A stretch of 64,000 nucleotides of DNA from positions 1 through 64,000 of the forward strand of contig JANYDA010000060.1 in the NCBI GenBank assembly GCA_025360005.1, read 5' to 3'. Positions 6,149-15,599 of this stretch are shown here, piece by piece. This DNA is from Fibrobacteria bacterium (GTDB lineage Bacteria > Fibrobacterota > Fibrobacteria > UBA11236). The position numbers and the translations under genes are program-made. The notes under the pieces are model-generated. The model was not told where the DNA came from, searched no databases, and worked only from the letters and a program-made list of their open reading frames with translations. The stretch's first letter is position 1, and every line of letters starts with the position of its first letter.

Positions 6149-8080
6149 ATGAGAAAATTATTCGTTATCGGAGGCCTGCTGCTCACGCAATGGGCCATGC
6201 AGGGATGCATGGATGGCTCTTCCGTGACTATGGACAACGGTTCGGCCCCATCCGCGTCTCCCTCCGATCTGGAACGCACCCATATAGAAGAAGCTTTCCC
6301 GGGTCAGGCCGGAATAACGGCCACGGGATATTATCGCGGTCTCAAAATCGAATACCAGATCATCAACGGAAAGAACGTGCTGGACGGGGATATCATCATG
6401 GATGATAACGAAATCTCCTCGACGCCGCCTTTATTGGGAAAAGAGTCGGGAGCGGGCACCACGGGGCCTTTCACCCGCTGGGCCAATACCACCATTCCCT
6501 ACGTTATAGACACCGGTTTGGCCAACCAGACACGGGTGACGGATGCCATCAACCATTGGTCCTACAAATTCACCTTTGTAAAGCGGACCAACCAGGCCGA
6601 CTACATCACCTTTCAGACCGGTACCGATCCCAATGCCTGCGGATCCAACTCCATCGGCCGGAAGGGCGGCAAGCAGGTCATCGACATGAATTCCGGTTGC
6701 AGCACGGGCAATATCATCCATGAGATAGGGCATGCCGTGGGCCTGTTCCACGAAATGTCCCGCGCGGATCGGGACAACTACATCACCATCAACACCGCCA
6801 ATATCATCTCCAAATACGCCGGCAATTTCAACAAGTACAGCCCGGTGAGCAGCGGCTTCGATTGGCAACCCTTCGATTTCAATTCCGTCATGATGTATCC
6901 GTCCAATGCCTTCGGTACCACGGTGAACGGGGTGGTGCAGACAACCATCGTGGCCAAGAACGGCAGCTCGTGGGCCAGGAACCGCGCGGGTCTTTCCGAA
7001 GGCGACATCTCCACAATCGAAAAGATGTACCCCTCCGCCAATCCCATGTGGATCTCCAGTGTGGCGCAGGACGCCGACCGGCTGGATGTGTTCGCGGCCT
7101 CAGGCGCCGGCGCAATCACCACCGCCGCCTGGGACGCGGCCGTGGACGGCGGCAACGGATTCCGCGGCTGGTGGAGCATCCAAGGCGGGGTCACGGCTCC
7201 GGGGGGCTCCGTGGACGCGGTCTCTCGCGCCGACAACAAAATCGACGTGTTCACGGTGGGTACGGATAGCCGCGTGTATACGGCCGCGTGGGATCATTTC
7301 GTTTCCAACGGCGTCTGGCGCGGTTGGTGGGCGGTCAGCAATTTGACGGTCTATCCGGGTTCGCATGTGGTGCCTATCGCCCGCACCCCCACAAACCTGG
7401 ACGTGTTCGCGGTTGGCAAGGACGGCGGCATCTATACGGCCGCATGGGATCAGGCCGTGGACGGCGGCAACGGATTCCGCGGCTGGTGGCAAATCCTGGG
7501 CGGGGTGAGCCTTTCCGGCGGCCAATTGTCGGCGGTGACGCGCGGCGCCACGGCGCTGGACGTCTACGCCATCGGCACCGACGGCGATGTGTATCAGGCT
7601 TCCTGGAACGGCAGCCAGTCCGCCAACTGGGGCGGTTGGTGGTCGCTGGGCAATCCCGGCACCTTGGTCAACCAGGTCACCGCCATCGCGCGCGGCCAGA
7701 AAATCGATTTGATCGCGGTAGGTTTTGATCGTCGCGTCTTTTACCGCGGTTGGAACGGTTCTTCCTGGTCCAATTGGGCTCAGATCTCCAGCGGAGTAGC
7801 CGCTGAGGGATCCCGCATCGCAGCGGCCTCCCGCAACCCATCGCAATTGGATGTGTTCCGGGTGGGCACAGACAACAAGGTCTACACCGCAGGCAAGACC
7901 GATGGCGGGTCTTGGAGCGCTTGGACCGCCGTGCTGGGCGGGCAGATTCGCCCGGGCTCCCAGATCAGCGCCGTTTCCCGCAAGACCAACCAATTGGACA
8001 TTTTCGTTACGGGCACCAATGGTAAAGTCTGGACCGCCGCCTGGGCAGGCTCATGGGCGGGTTGGTGGCAATTGCCTTAA
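6149..8080 (+). CDS. Astacin-like (M12A) metalloprotease with C-terminal lectin-like propeller repeats, lipoprotein
   Basis: 643 residues. A lipoprotein signal ends in the lipobox AMQGC (Cys20). A propeptide-like stretch precedes the astacin catalytic domain, about residues 105-295. The extended zinc motif HEIGHAVGLFHEMSRADRD starts at His191, and the Met-turn SVMMYP is at 246-251, so the enzyme looks active. Residues 300-643 are about seven imperfect repeats of the form L-D-V-F-x-V-G-x-D-x-x-[VI]-Y-x-A-x-W...GWW, a PLL/tectonin-like beta-propeller that often binds fucosylated or methylated sugars. Two repeats share a near-identical DNA block (about 7138-7173 and 7456-7491), pointing to recent internal duplication. 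Likely a cell-surface protease targeted to glycans. Confidence 0.88.
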   Translation: MRKLFVIGGLLLTQWAMQGCMDGSSVTMDNGSAPSASPSDLERTHIEEAFPGQAGITATGYYRGLKIEYQIINGKNVLDGDIIMDDNEISSTPPLLGKESGAGTTGPFTRWANTTIPYVIDTGLANQTRVTDAINHWSYKFTFVKRTNQADYITFQTGTDPNACGSNSIGRKGGKQVIDMNSGCSTGNIIHEIGHAVGLFHEMSRADRDNYITINTANIISKYAGNFNKYSPVSSGFDWQPFDFNSVMMYPSNAFGTTVNGVVQTTIVAKNGSSWARNRAGLSEGDISTIEKMYPSANPMWISSVAQDADRLDVFAASGAGAITTAAWDAAVDGGNGFRGWWSIQGGVTAPGGSVDAVSRADNKIDVFTVGTDSRVYTAAWDHFVSNGVWRGWWAVSNLTVYPGSHVVPIARTPTNLDVFAVGKDGGIYTAAWDQAVDGGNGFRGWWQILGGVSLSGGQLSAVTRGATALDVYAIGTDGDVYQASWNGSQSANWGGWWSLGNPGTLVNQVTAIARGQKIDLIAVGFDRRVFYRGWNGSSWSNWAQISSGVAAEGSRIAAASRNPSQLDVFRVGTDNKVYTAGKTDGGSWSAWTAVLGGQIRPGSQISAVSRKTNQLDIFVTGTNGKVWTAAWAGSWAGWWQLP

Positions 8081-8128
8081 CCGGCTTTCGGGCTTTCGGC
8101 CTTTCACTTATTTCGGAAGCCACCCCGC

Positions 8129-9076
8129 TCAATTTCCGGGGATGGCCTCCATCAAAGTCCGGCTGGAAAAGACCCACACCACCGTTTTGACGTGCGGATA
8201 CGCGGCCGCCATGGCCTCGATCCTCGCCGGGCCTTGCGTGAATCCCGCCAAGGAATAAACCGTTTTCACCGGGAGCCCGGTTTCCCAAGCCAGTTGGGCG
8301 CCCAGATGCGCGGAGTACTTTTTGTATTGGTTGAGAAAACTGTCTCCGTAAAGGAGGACGTCGGCCGAATCCGGTTCCGCGTAGCGCCCCCCTTTTCCAT
8401 CCGTCACCATTGTCAGGCGCACGGTATCCGATTCCGGAAGCCGGAACTTTTCCGCCATATCGCCCCGGAATCCCATCAGCATGGTATCCTTGAGCGCAAA
8501 GCCTTGCGCCGGCTTCGCTTGCATGCCCAGCTCATACGCCATCCTTTCCGCGGCCAGACGGATGGCGTCCTCATCCCAATGGGTATCGGTATGGGGAAAG
8601 AGGCGCCGGGTGTTTTTGGCGGCGAAGAAATCCGCGCGCAGATCCAGGTACTCCACTTTGAGGCTGTCCAGCCGCCGCAGGAATAAGTTCTTGGACGGAC
8701 TCACATCGTAAACGTCCCGGCCGGAAAGGAGTTCCGGATAGGTTTCCACCTTGCTGGGGACGGGCACCACCAACAGGCGGATGCTTTTGGCCCGCAGGCG
8801 CCGGGCAAGCTCCCCGATGAGCTTGGCGTTGTATTCGAGATAGGTCCATTTGAGCATGGCGGCGCGCAGGTCTTCCAGATAGTAGAGGTGGCCGCCGCGT
8901 CCGCGCAGGACGTATTTTTCCGGATCGCCCGCGGACTTCCCGTCCCCTTGGGCCAGGACCCGGATCAAAGCCTCATTCTGCGCATAGAAAGGATCCTTCC
9001 CGCGGCATCCGGTTTGCAGGCAAGCCGCAGCGGCCAGGGCGAGGATGAAGGGAAGGTTGGCCAAGCCGGGACGCAT
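8129..9076 (-). CDS. AlgX/AlgJ-like SGNH acyltransferase-type lipoprotein
   Basis: 315 residues with a lipoprotein signal (Cys24 in LQTGC). The fold matches the AlgX/AlgJ branch of SGNH hydrolases. The conserved D-T-H-W is at 164-167 (Asp164, His166) and GDSF, carrying the nucleophile Ser246, is at 244-247, so the whole catalytic triad is present. Family members O-acetylate exopolysaccharides together with an MBOAT membrane protein (AlgI), but none is encoded here, so the partner must be elsewhere or the protein acts on another substrate. The neighbours on both sides are divergent or convergent single genes. Confidence 0.75.
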   Translation of the reverse strand: MRPGLANLPFILALAAAACLQTGCRGKDPFYAQNEALIRVLAQGDGKSAGDPEKYVLRGRGGHLYYLEDLRAAMLKWTYLEYNAKLIGELARRLRAKSIRLLVVPVPSKVETYPELLSGRDVYDVSPSKNLFLRRLDSLKVEYLDLRADFFAAKNTRRLFPHTDTHWDEDAIRLAAERMAYELGMQAKPAQGFALKDTMLMGFRGDMAEKFRLPESDTVRLTMVTDGKGGRYAEPDSADVLLYGDSFLNQYKKYSAHLGAQLAWETGLPVKTVYSLAGFTQGPARIEAMAAAYPHVKTVVWVFSSRTLMEAIPGN

Positions 9077-9126
9077 ACCGTGATATTAAACCGCTGCGAA
9101 GGCCGGCGGCAAGCCTGATTTGAGCG

Positions 9127-9147
9127 GGCGGATTCGCGGGATCCGCC
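9127..9147. other. Hairpin in a divergent intergenic region
   Basis: GGCGGAT and ATCCGCC, seven perfect pairs around a 7-base loop, between the AlgX-like gene (leftward) and the LtrA gene (rightward). It could be an operator or leader hairpin; no U-tract follows. Confidence 0.35.
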
Positions 9148-9256
9148 CCCGCTACGATCCGGAATTTAACGGCCGAGCCCGGATCGAAAATTCTTACGTT
9201 TGCTCTTGCAATTACTCTTACGATTGCGCCTCGCCCGGAGAAACCGCCTTGCGCGA

Positions 9257-10465
9257 ATGGAACGGCCCGTAGTGGTTAAGCGTATGAACCTGTGGTGGGG
9301 TCCCCCCAAGAATTTTTCCGATCGCACGAGTGAGCGGAAGATCAGCTGGCTGGAGCTTTTCTACGACCTGGCCTATGTGGCGGTGATTTCCCAGTTGACC
9401 CTGCATTTGGCCAACCGGCCCGCCTGGAGCACGGTAGGCTGGGTCATCCTGCTGTTCGCGCTCATGTTCTGGTCCTGGACCAACGGCAGCCAGTATTACG
9501 ATTTGCACGGCAGCGACGGGATCCGCACGCGCGCCTTCACCTTTCTGCAAATGCTGGCGGTATGCGCCGTCGCCATTTCCATCCCCGGTGTTTTCCAGGG
9601 CCATCATCGCCCTTTCGCCATCGCCTTCCTGGTCATCCAGAGCCTCATCACCTATCTCTGGTGGAGCGTTGGCTTGTACGATCCGTCGCACCGCGTGCTC
9701 AATGTTCCCTACTCGGTGAACTATTGCCTGGCTTTTCTCTTCCTCTTCGCGTCCCTTTTCACCGACGCCGTCCTGGCGAGAGGTTTATGGGTGGCCGCCA
9801 CGGCCTTGAACATCACGCCCGCTCTGGTGGGCGCGCGCCGCATCGTGGGCGTGTTGAAGACGCGTGGGCAAGTCTTCACGGCTTCGGCGGCCTTGGTGGA
9901 GCGCTTCGGGCTGTTCACCATTATCATCCTGGCGGAATGCATCCTGGGAACGGTCTCGGGCATTTCCGAAGTGAAGGATCGCCAACCCGCGGCCTGGGGG
10001 GCGGCCGTGCTGGCCATCCTGATCGCCTTCCTGCTATGGAGCCTGTATTTCGACATGACCAGCGAACAGGAGACCAAGGAAGGCTACGGCTACATGCTTT
10101 GCCTCATCTACCTGCATTATCCCCTGCTGGTTTCCCTGAGCATCGTGGGGGCGTGCATCAAGGTGATGCTGCTGGATATGGGGGCGGGCGTTTCGGCTAC
10201 CGTGCAATGGATGTTCTGCCTGGCGATAACCGCTATCCTGTTCATGATAGTGGGATTGACGCGGATCATGCGGGAAGAGGAAGAAGACCGCTCCTATATC
10301 CGCCCGGTTTCCAAATTGCTTCTGGTGGTCGGCTCGCTCTTCCCCATCATCCCCCTTTCCGGTTGGCGTCCCGGCACCTTGACCTTTCTTGGGCTCACCG
10401 CCGCGTTGTTGTCGCTTCCCGTCATCGTGGGGATCCGCAGTTGGGCGCGGTTCAAGTTCAAATAG
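9257..10465 (+). CDS. LtrA family (low temperature requirement A) membrane protein
   Basis: About 402 residues with roughly ten membrane helices. The N-terminal signature of LtrA proteins is present: a short charged segment, then SWLELFYDLAYVAVISQL. Later come YDLHGSDGIRTR and the helix pair with LVERFGLFTIIILAE, also typical. The family was named from a Listeria mutant; its molecular function is unknown. The start is ambiguous: ATG at 9257 or 9284, with no strong ribosome-binding site. The frame remains open to 9200 but only via TTG. It stands alone, convergent with the next gene. Confidence 0.82.
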   Translation: MERPVVVKRMNLWWGPPKNFSDRTSERKISWLELFYDLAYVAVISQLTLHLANRPAWSTVGWVILLFALMFWSWTNGSQYYDLHGSDGIRTRAFTFLQMLAVCAVAISIPGVFQGHHRPFAIAFLVIQSLITYLWWSVGLYDPSHRVLNVPYSVNYCLAFLFLFASLFTDAVLARGLWVAATALNITPALVGARRIVGVLKTRGQVFTASAALVERFGLFTIIILAECILGTVSGISEVKDRQPAAWGAAVLAILIAFLLWSLYFDMTSEQETKEGYGYMLCLIYLHYPLLVSLSIVGACIKVMLLDMGAGVSATVQWMFCLAITAILFMIVGLTRIMREEEEDRSYIRPVSKLLLVVGSLFPIIPLSGWRPGTLTFLGLTAALLSLPVIVGIRSWARFKFK

Positions 10466-10475
10466 CGGGACCGGA

Positions 10476-11747
10476 TTAGGGAAGCTCGGTCATCACCACG
10501 CCGCGGCCATCGATCACGATCAAGTGTTCGCCGATTTTCGTCATGTCCAGGATCGTGCCTTTGGCGGTCCAATGGCCCATGGGATTGCCGGTCTTGGCCT
10601 CCAGGAGGGCGATTTGATCGTCCGGTTCGCGGCGATCGGCATGGCTGGCCACCAGCACCAGGCCTTTGCCTCCGGATAGGAAGTTTCCGGAGGAAACGCG
10701 CGTGAAGAAGTCGTAGGAGCCCAGCTTGCGCGAGCCGCGGGCGGGACCCGGGAACATGCCTCCCTTGTCGTTCACGGACTTCCAAAGCGGATCGCCCGAG
10801 GCCTTGTCCGCATAAAGGACGAAGTTGGTCAGGGCATAGCACCGGCCTTCGATGGTGGCGATGTCGGAAGCGGGAGTGGTCTGGCGCGTGCGCAGCTTCT
10901 TGATGGAGCCGTCCGGCTTCACCAGCCAGTCGGAGGACTCGTACCCTACCGGCCCGCTGTAATGGGTCACCACCTTGCCTCCCCCCACCAGCACGGCATC
11001 CCCGTACCGGCCCAAGCCGTCCAGGTCGCCCTTGTTGCGGAGTCGATCGGTTTCCTTGCCCTTGGCATCGATGGATACGATCCATTGGTTGTTGACGACG
11101 GCGAAACCGGGTCCCACGGTCAAGGGGCGCAGGCGCATGTTGTTGGATTCCGTTTTATAGTCGCCCTTCTGGCTGGTCTCCAGTTCGGATACCGGAGCGC
11201 CGTCTTTGCGATTGAGCACGGTGACGGTTTTTTCGGTGGTGAAGACGAAGAGATCGCCGTTGACGGCGGGCGCGGAAACGCTGGTCGCCGGCAGATCCTT
11301 CTGCCAGCCCACGCTGCCATCGGCTCCCAAGGTACCGCATACGGCGTTCTCGAAATGCTGCAGGTCCGCATTGTCGCCCAATCCCAGCCATCTGCCCAGG
11401 CCGCTGCTCGCGTCCACTTGCCGGAACGCATGCGCGGGGAGCTTCGCCTGCCAGAGGATTTTACCGCCCGCGCCGATGGCGGCCACGCCCTCCGTGCCCG
11501 AGACGTACAAAACCTTGCCCGCGGGCAAAAGCCCCAGGGGGTTGCCGATGGCCAAGCCTTCCTGGGCCACCCATCCCTTAGGGGGTTCGATGGCTTGCGT
11601 GCGCGGAATCTTGGTGGGCTTGCTGCCGGCGCACCCCAGGAGGCCGAGACAGGCGCCTGCAAGCAGGGCGAGGCCGGTTCCGCGGAGCGTGATTGCAAGG
11701 AACGCAAACGGTGCAAAGGATGGGCGTGAGAAAAGGGTTCCGGACAT
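10476..11747 (-). CDS. Beta-propeller (PQQ/BamB-like) lipoprotein
   Basis: 423 residues. An N-terminal export signal ends in a lipobox LGLLGC (Cys39). The rest is made of repeated beta blades such as VLYVSGTEGVAAIGAGGKILWQ, GDLFVFTTEKTVTVLNRKDG and QIALLEAKTGNPMGHW, the pattern of PQQ-like propellers. The start is supported by a GGGAG site about seven bases upstream. Such proteins serve as assembly scaffolds (BamB) or sensors; none of the Bam genes is nearby, so a BamB role is not supported. It faces the LtrA gene with only ten bases between the stops. Confidence 0.7.
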   Translation of the reverse strand: MSGTLFSRPSFAPFAFLAITLRGTGLALLAGACLGLLGCAGSKPTKIPRTQAIEPPKGWVAQEGLAIGNPLGLLPAGKVLYVSGTEGVAAIGAGGKILWQAKLPAHAFRQVDASSGLGRWLGLGDNADLQHFENAVCGTLGADGSVGWQKDLPATSVSAPAVNGDLFVFTTEKTVTVLNRKDGAPVSELETSQKGDYKTESNNMRLRPLTVGPGFAVVNNQWIVSIDAKGKETDRLRNKGDLDGLGRYGDAVLVGGGKVVTHYSGPVGYESSDWLVKPDGSIKKLRTRQTTPASDIATIEGRCYALTNFVLYADKASGDPLWKSVNDKGGMFPGPARGSRKLGSYDFFTRVSSGNFLSGGKGLVLVASHADRREPDDQIALLEAKTGNPMGHWTAKGTILDMTKIGEHLIVIDGRGVVMTELP

Positions 11748-11920
11748 TAAGGCTCCCGATGGGATGGGTTTTGCAGGCGTGGCTCAATTACAAATAAAAA
11801 TGATCGTCCGCAATTATCGGGTTTATTCCCACCCTTGTAAAGGCCTAAATGCCCGGGGACCAAGCCCCGCTTTGAACCGCACGCGCAGAAATTTATTTGT
11901 ATGCAAAGGGGGTAATGATC

Positions 11921-12865
11921 ATGATACCCGGACCCAAAGCGCTCATTTCCATCCTGAAAGAAACCGCGGAGGAATGGAGCAACGACAAAGCCTCCCGGTT
12001 GGCGGCGGCGCTTTCCTATTACACCATCTTTTCCATCTCCCCCCTCCTCGTCATCGCCATCGCCTTATCAGGGCTGGTCTTTGGGCGCGCGGCCGCTTCC
12101 CACCAGATCTTCCAGCAGATCCGCGGATTCGTGGGAGACAACGGGGCCCAGGCCGTGCAGGCCATGGTCGAAAACTCCGGCGACAGAGGCACCGGGATCA
12201 TCGCGACCGTGATCGGCGTGATCACCCTGCTGGTGGGCGCTTCCGGCGCCATCGGCCAATTGCAGGACGCCCTCAATACCATCTGGGAAGTGCAGCCCAA
12301 ACCGGGCCAGGGCATCATGGGATTCGTCCGCACCCGCATCCTCACTTTCTCCATGGTGCTGGTGATCGCCTTCATGCTGCTGGTTTCCCTGGTGATAAGC
12401 GCGGGGATATCCGGCGCCGGCCAATACTTGGAAAGCGCGATCGCCATTCCCGCCATCGCCTTGCAGGGCGCCAATCTGCTGGTTTCCTTTCTGGTGATCT
12501 CCGTGCTCTTCTCCTTGATTTACAAGTTCCTGCCGGACGTGCAAATCCGCTGGAAGGACGTGTGGATCGGGGGATGCGTCACCTCGCTGCTGTTCTCCGT
12601 GGGAAAGTTCCTGATCGGTCTTTACCTGGGACGGGGAAGCGTCACCTCGGCCTTTGGGGCCGCGGGATCCCTGGTGGTGGTCCTGATTTGGATCTACTAC
12701 TCTTCGCAGATCCTTTTTTTCGGCGCCGAATTCACCCAGGTCTACGCGCACCGATCGGGATCCCGCGTCAAGCCGACCCCGCACGCGATACCCGTCTCGG
12801 AGGCGAAGCGCGCCCATGAAGGCTTGGATACGGATCCGCAAAGGCCGGGAGTCAAGCCCGTATGA
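11921..12865 (+). CDS. YihY/virulence factor BrkB family membrane protein
   Basis: About 314 residues with six membrane helices, full length for the family. The N-terminal signature ASRLAAALSYYTIFSISPLLVIAIAL is at about 20-50. Further family features are the ITLLVGASGAIGQLQDALNTIW segment and the C-terminal YYSSQILFFGAEFTQVYA. The chosen ATG has a strong AAAGGGGG site eight bases upstream; an ATG six bases earlier would be too close. Function of the family is uncertain (once thought to be RNase BN; now considered a putative transporter). Confidence 0.85.
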   Translation: MIPGPKALISILKETAEEWSNDKASRLAAALSYYTIFSISPLLVIAIALSGLVFGRAAASHQIFQQIRGFVGDNGAQAVQAMVENSGDRGTGIIATVIGVITLLVGASGAIGQLQDALNTIWEVQPKPGQGIMGFVRTRILTFSMVLVIAFMLLVSLVISAGISGAGQYLESAIAIPAIALQGANLLVSFLVISVLFSLIYKFLPDVQIRWKDVWIGGCVTSLLFSVGKFLIGLYLGRGSVTSAFGAAGSLVVVLIWIYYSSQILFFGAEFTQVYAHRSGSRVKPTPHAIPVSEAKRAHEGLDTDPQRPGVKPV

Positions 12866-12904
12866 GGAGGCACAAAGCGAAGTAGACCCCGGAAGGCGAA
12901 GAGG

Positions 12905-14860
12905 TCAGGCGGCCGGGGTTCTGGCTTGCTTGGCGCCCAGAACCTGGCGGATTTTTCCCAGCAGTTCCGATTGGCCGAAAGGCTTGGGCAGGAAATCCGC
13001 GTCCGCATCCAGCACGCCATTGTGGACGATGGCATTCTCCGTATAGCCCGACATGAAGAGGATGGAGATTCCCGGGACTCGGGGAGCGATCAAACCCGCC
13101 AATTCCCTGCCGTTCATTCCCGGCATCACCACGTCCGTCAACAGCAGGTCCGGCTTGGGGCCTTGGGACAGCAACTCCAGCGCTTCCTTGGCATCTTTCG
13201 CTTCCAGCACCCGGTAGCCCGCCGAGCGCAAGGCGTACCCCACGTACTTGCGCACGCTTTGCTCGTCTTCCACCAGCAATACGGTTTCGCTTCCGGGAAA
13301 ATGGGATTTGCCGCGCGGATTGGCTTTCGGCGCTGAGCCGGAAGCGGCTTCGATCATGGGCAGGTAGATCTTGAAAGTGGTCCCATGGCCAAGCTCCGAA
13401 TAAACCACTATGCTGCCTTCGCTTTGCTTTATGATGCCGTATACGCTGGAGAGGCCCAGGCCGGTGCCCTTGCCCACTTCCTTAGTGGTGAAAAAGGGCT
13501 CGAAGATCCTGGCCTTGACGTCCTCGCTCATGCCTATCCCGGTATCGCTCACCGCCAGCATGACATGCGGTCCCGGCTTAGTCTCCAAGCGGGTACTGAT
13601 GTAGTTTTTGTCCAGCACCACGTTGGCCGTCTCCAAGGTCAGGCGGCCGCCCTTGGGCATGGCGTCGCGCGCGTTGAGGGCCAGGTTCAAGAGGATCTGC
13701 TGGAACTGGCTGGGGTCCGCCCGCACCAGTCCAAGATCCGGTTCCAGGATGGCGACCAGTTCGATGTCCTCTCCGATGAGGCGCTTCAACATGCGATCCA
13801 TGTCCGCGACCGTGGCGTTCAGATTCAATGTCACCGGGGCCAGGATCTGCTTGCGGCTGAAGGCGAGCAATTGCTGGGTGAGCGCGGCGGCCCTGTCGCC
13901 GGAGCCCCGGATCTCTTTGATGTATTCGGTGAGGGAACCCTCTTCCGGGAGTTTGGCCAAGGCCAGATCGCTATAGCCGTTGATGGCGGTGAGGAGGTTG
14001 TTGAAATCGTGGGCGATGCCCCCTGCCAGGAGCCCCACCGCTTCCATCTTTTGCGCTTGCCGGAATTGGGCTTCCGTCTCTTTCAATTCCGTTATGTCCA
14101 GGCAACTGCCGATGTAGCCTGCGAAGGCGCCGTCCGGGGCGAACCTGGGGTTGCCGGTGACCACCATCCAACGGTAGACGCCGTCATGGCGGCGGAGACG
14201 GTATTCCGCGCGGAAGGTCTTGCGGGCGGTGAGGGAGGCGTAATAGCTGTCCGTGGCCCCCTTCAGGTCTTCCGGGTGGACGCCTTCCTTCCAGCCTTTT
14301 CCGATTTCCTGATCCAGGGTGCGCCCGCGGAATTCCAGCCAGGGCTTGTTCACGTAGTTGCACATGGAATCGGCGTCCACCATCCAGATCAGCACGGGAG
14401 CCGAATCCGCCATGCCGCGGAAGCGCAGTTCGCTTTCGGCGAGCGCGTCCTGGAGGGATTTGCGATCGGTCACGTCCCGGGTGAAGCAACGCGTATGGAC
14501 GAAGCGATCCTCTTCCCAGCGTACGTTGGAGTTGATGAGCACATGGCGTATGCTCCCGTCTTTGCAGCGCAGCCGGGCTTCGTAGTTGTTCAACACCTCT
14601 TTGGCGGCAAGCTTAAGGAGGATGTCTTCGATCACCGGCGCATCGGCATGGAACTCGGCGATGGGATGCCCCACGTATTCATCCCTCGCGTACCCCAGGA
14701 GATTGAGTTCGCATTGGTTGGCCCATTGGATGATGCCGTCCGGACCCACCCAATGCAGGCCCACCGTCGCGTTTTCCACGAAATCGGTGAGTTGTTCCTC
14801 ACGGCGGATGATTTCGGCCAAATCCGTAGGCGGAAGCGTCTTTTCTTGGTCGTGCGGCAT
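12905..14860 (-). CDS. Hybrid sensor histidine kinase with two PAS domains and a C-terminal receiver
   Basis: 651 residues and no membrane segment, so probably cytoplasmic. PAS domains are at about 22-132 and 145-260. The HisKA segment carries the phospho-acceptor His284 in [14 protein letters not shown]. The ATPase domain has its N box at about 388-400 ([13 protein letters not shown]), DTGIG at 439-443 and GTGLGL at 465-470. The receiver domain is at about 525-640 with the phospho-acceptor Asp576 ([12 protein letters not shown]) and Lys626. All catalytic residues are in place. No separate output regulator is adjacent, so the target pathway is unknown. Confidence 0.92.
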   Translation of the reverse strand: MPHDQEKTLPPTDLAEIIRREEQLTDFVENATVGLHWVGPDGIIQWANQCELNLLGYARDEYVGHPIAEFHADAPVIEDILLKLAAKEVLNNYEARLRCKDGSIRHVLINSNVRWEEDRFVHTRCFTRDVTDRKSLQDALAESELRFRGMADSAPVLIWMVDADSMCNYVNKPWLEFRGRTLDQEIGKGWKEGVHPEDLKGATDSYYASLTARKTFRAEYRLRRHDGVYRWMVVTGNPRFAPDGAFAGYIGSCLDITELKETEAQFRQAQKMEAVGLLAGGIAHDFNNLLTAINGYSDLALAKLPEEGSLTEYIKEIRGSGDRAAALTQQLLAFSRKQILAPVTLNLNATVADMDRMLKRLIGEDIELVAILEPDLGLVRADPSQFQQILLNLALNARDAMPKGGRLTLETANVVLDKNYISTRLETKPGPHVMLAVSDTGIGMSEDVKARIFEPFFTTKEVGKGTGLGLSSVYGIIKQSEGSIVVYSELGHGTTFKIYLPMIEAASGSAPKANPRGKSHFPGSETVLLVEDEQSVRKYVGYALRSAGYRVLEAKDAKEALELLSQGPKPDLLLTDVVMPGMNGRELAGLIAPRVPGISILFMSGYTENAIVHNGVLDADADFLPKPFGQSELLGKIRQVLGAKQARTPAA

Positions 14861-14970
14861 ACACTTAAGTTAATCATTCGGACGGAGGGTGGTTGATAAT
14901 CCGAATTTATTCCACCTACCCGCCGCGCTCGATTTTAACTTGGGTAAAACGGGATCTTAAGCGGTGCTCC

Positions 14971-14986
14971 AGCGCCTTCGGGCGCT
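14971..14986. other. UUCG hairpin
   Basis: AGCGCC-TTCG-GGCGCT: six pairs closed by a stable TTCG tetraloop, itself flanked on both sides by the self-complementary CTTAAG. It lies between the leftward kinase gene and the rightward SRPBCC gene, so it is a leader or regulatory structure rather than an obvious terminator. Confidence 0.4.
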
Positions 14987-15048
14987 CTTAAGGGGTAGCT
15001 TGGAAGGTACGGTAGCCGGTCGAAGCGGGATTGCGGCGAGGAAGCATC

Positions 15049-15501
15049 ATGAAGAACGAATATGTCGCCAGGGTATCCGTATTCATCCATGCCCCAGCCC
15101 CATTGGTTTGGGATGCGCTGGTGAATCCTAAAAAACTCAAGCAGTATATGATGGGCAGCGAGGTGGCTTCGGATTGGACCGAGGGCTCGGAAATCACCTG
15201 GAGCGGAGAATGGCAGGGGAAGCCCTACCGCGATAAAGGGTTAGCGCTGCGGGCCGAACCCAATAAACTCCTGCAGTACACGCATTTCAGCCCGCTTTCC
15301 GGCGGCGCGGACAGTCCCGAAAATTACCGCACCGTGACCGTAGAGCTCGCGGATCAGGGGAAAATGACCTTGCTCGCCCTGTCCCAGGACAATAACGCGG
15401 GTGAGAAGGAAAAAGCCGAATCCGAAAAAAACTGGCGGGCCATGTTGGAAGGCATGCGGAAATTGCTGGAAAAGCGGCCGGAGCCAATCGGCCGCGATTG
15501 A
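15049..15501 (+). CDS. SRPBCC family (AHSA1-like) protein
   Basis: 150 residues; start set by a GAGGAAG site six bases before the ATG (the frame is open from 15031). Domain features are ARVSVFIHAPAPLVWDALVNP, KLKQYMMGSEVASDW, a beta-sheet core and the C-terminal helix KNWRAMLEGMRKLLEK. It is complete, unlike the fragments at the left end of the window, and has normal genomic base composition. It probably binds a hydrophobic ligand; no partner gene is adjacent. Confidence 0.75.
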   Translation: MKNEYVARVSVFIHAPAPLVWDALVNPKKLKQYMMGSEVASDWTEGSEITWSGEWQGKPYRDKGLALRAEPNKLLQYTHFSPLSGGADSPENYRTVTVELADQGKMTLLALSQDNNAGEKEKAESEKNWRAMLEGMRKLLEKRPEPIGRD

Positions 15502-15599
15502 TATCGGCTCCGTCTCTCCCGTCTTTTCATTCCCATCCTGGATTTTTCCCATGGTACAATTGCGCTAGCCGGAAATCCATCCGCTGGGGGAATCGTTCC

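Noticed and set aside
10476-11747. BamB assignment for the propeller lipoprotein
   Set aside because: The fold fits, but no BamB-specific context or motif is visible, so only a general propeller call is given.
13385-14896. 503-residue open frame opposite the hybrid kinase
   Set aside because: It is the complementary shadow of a clear histidine kinase and shows no domain of its own.
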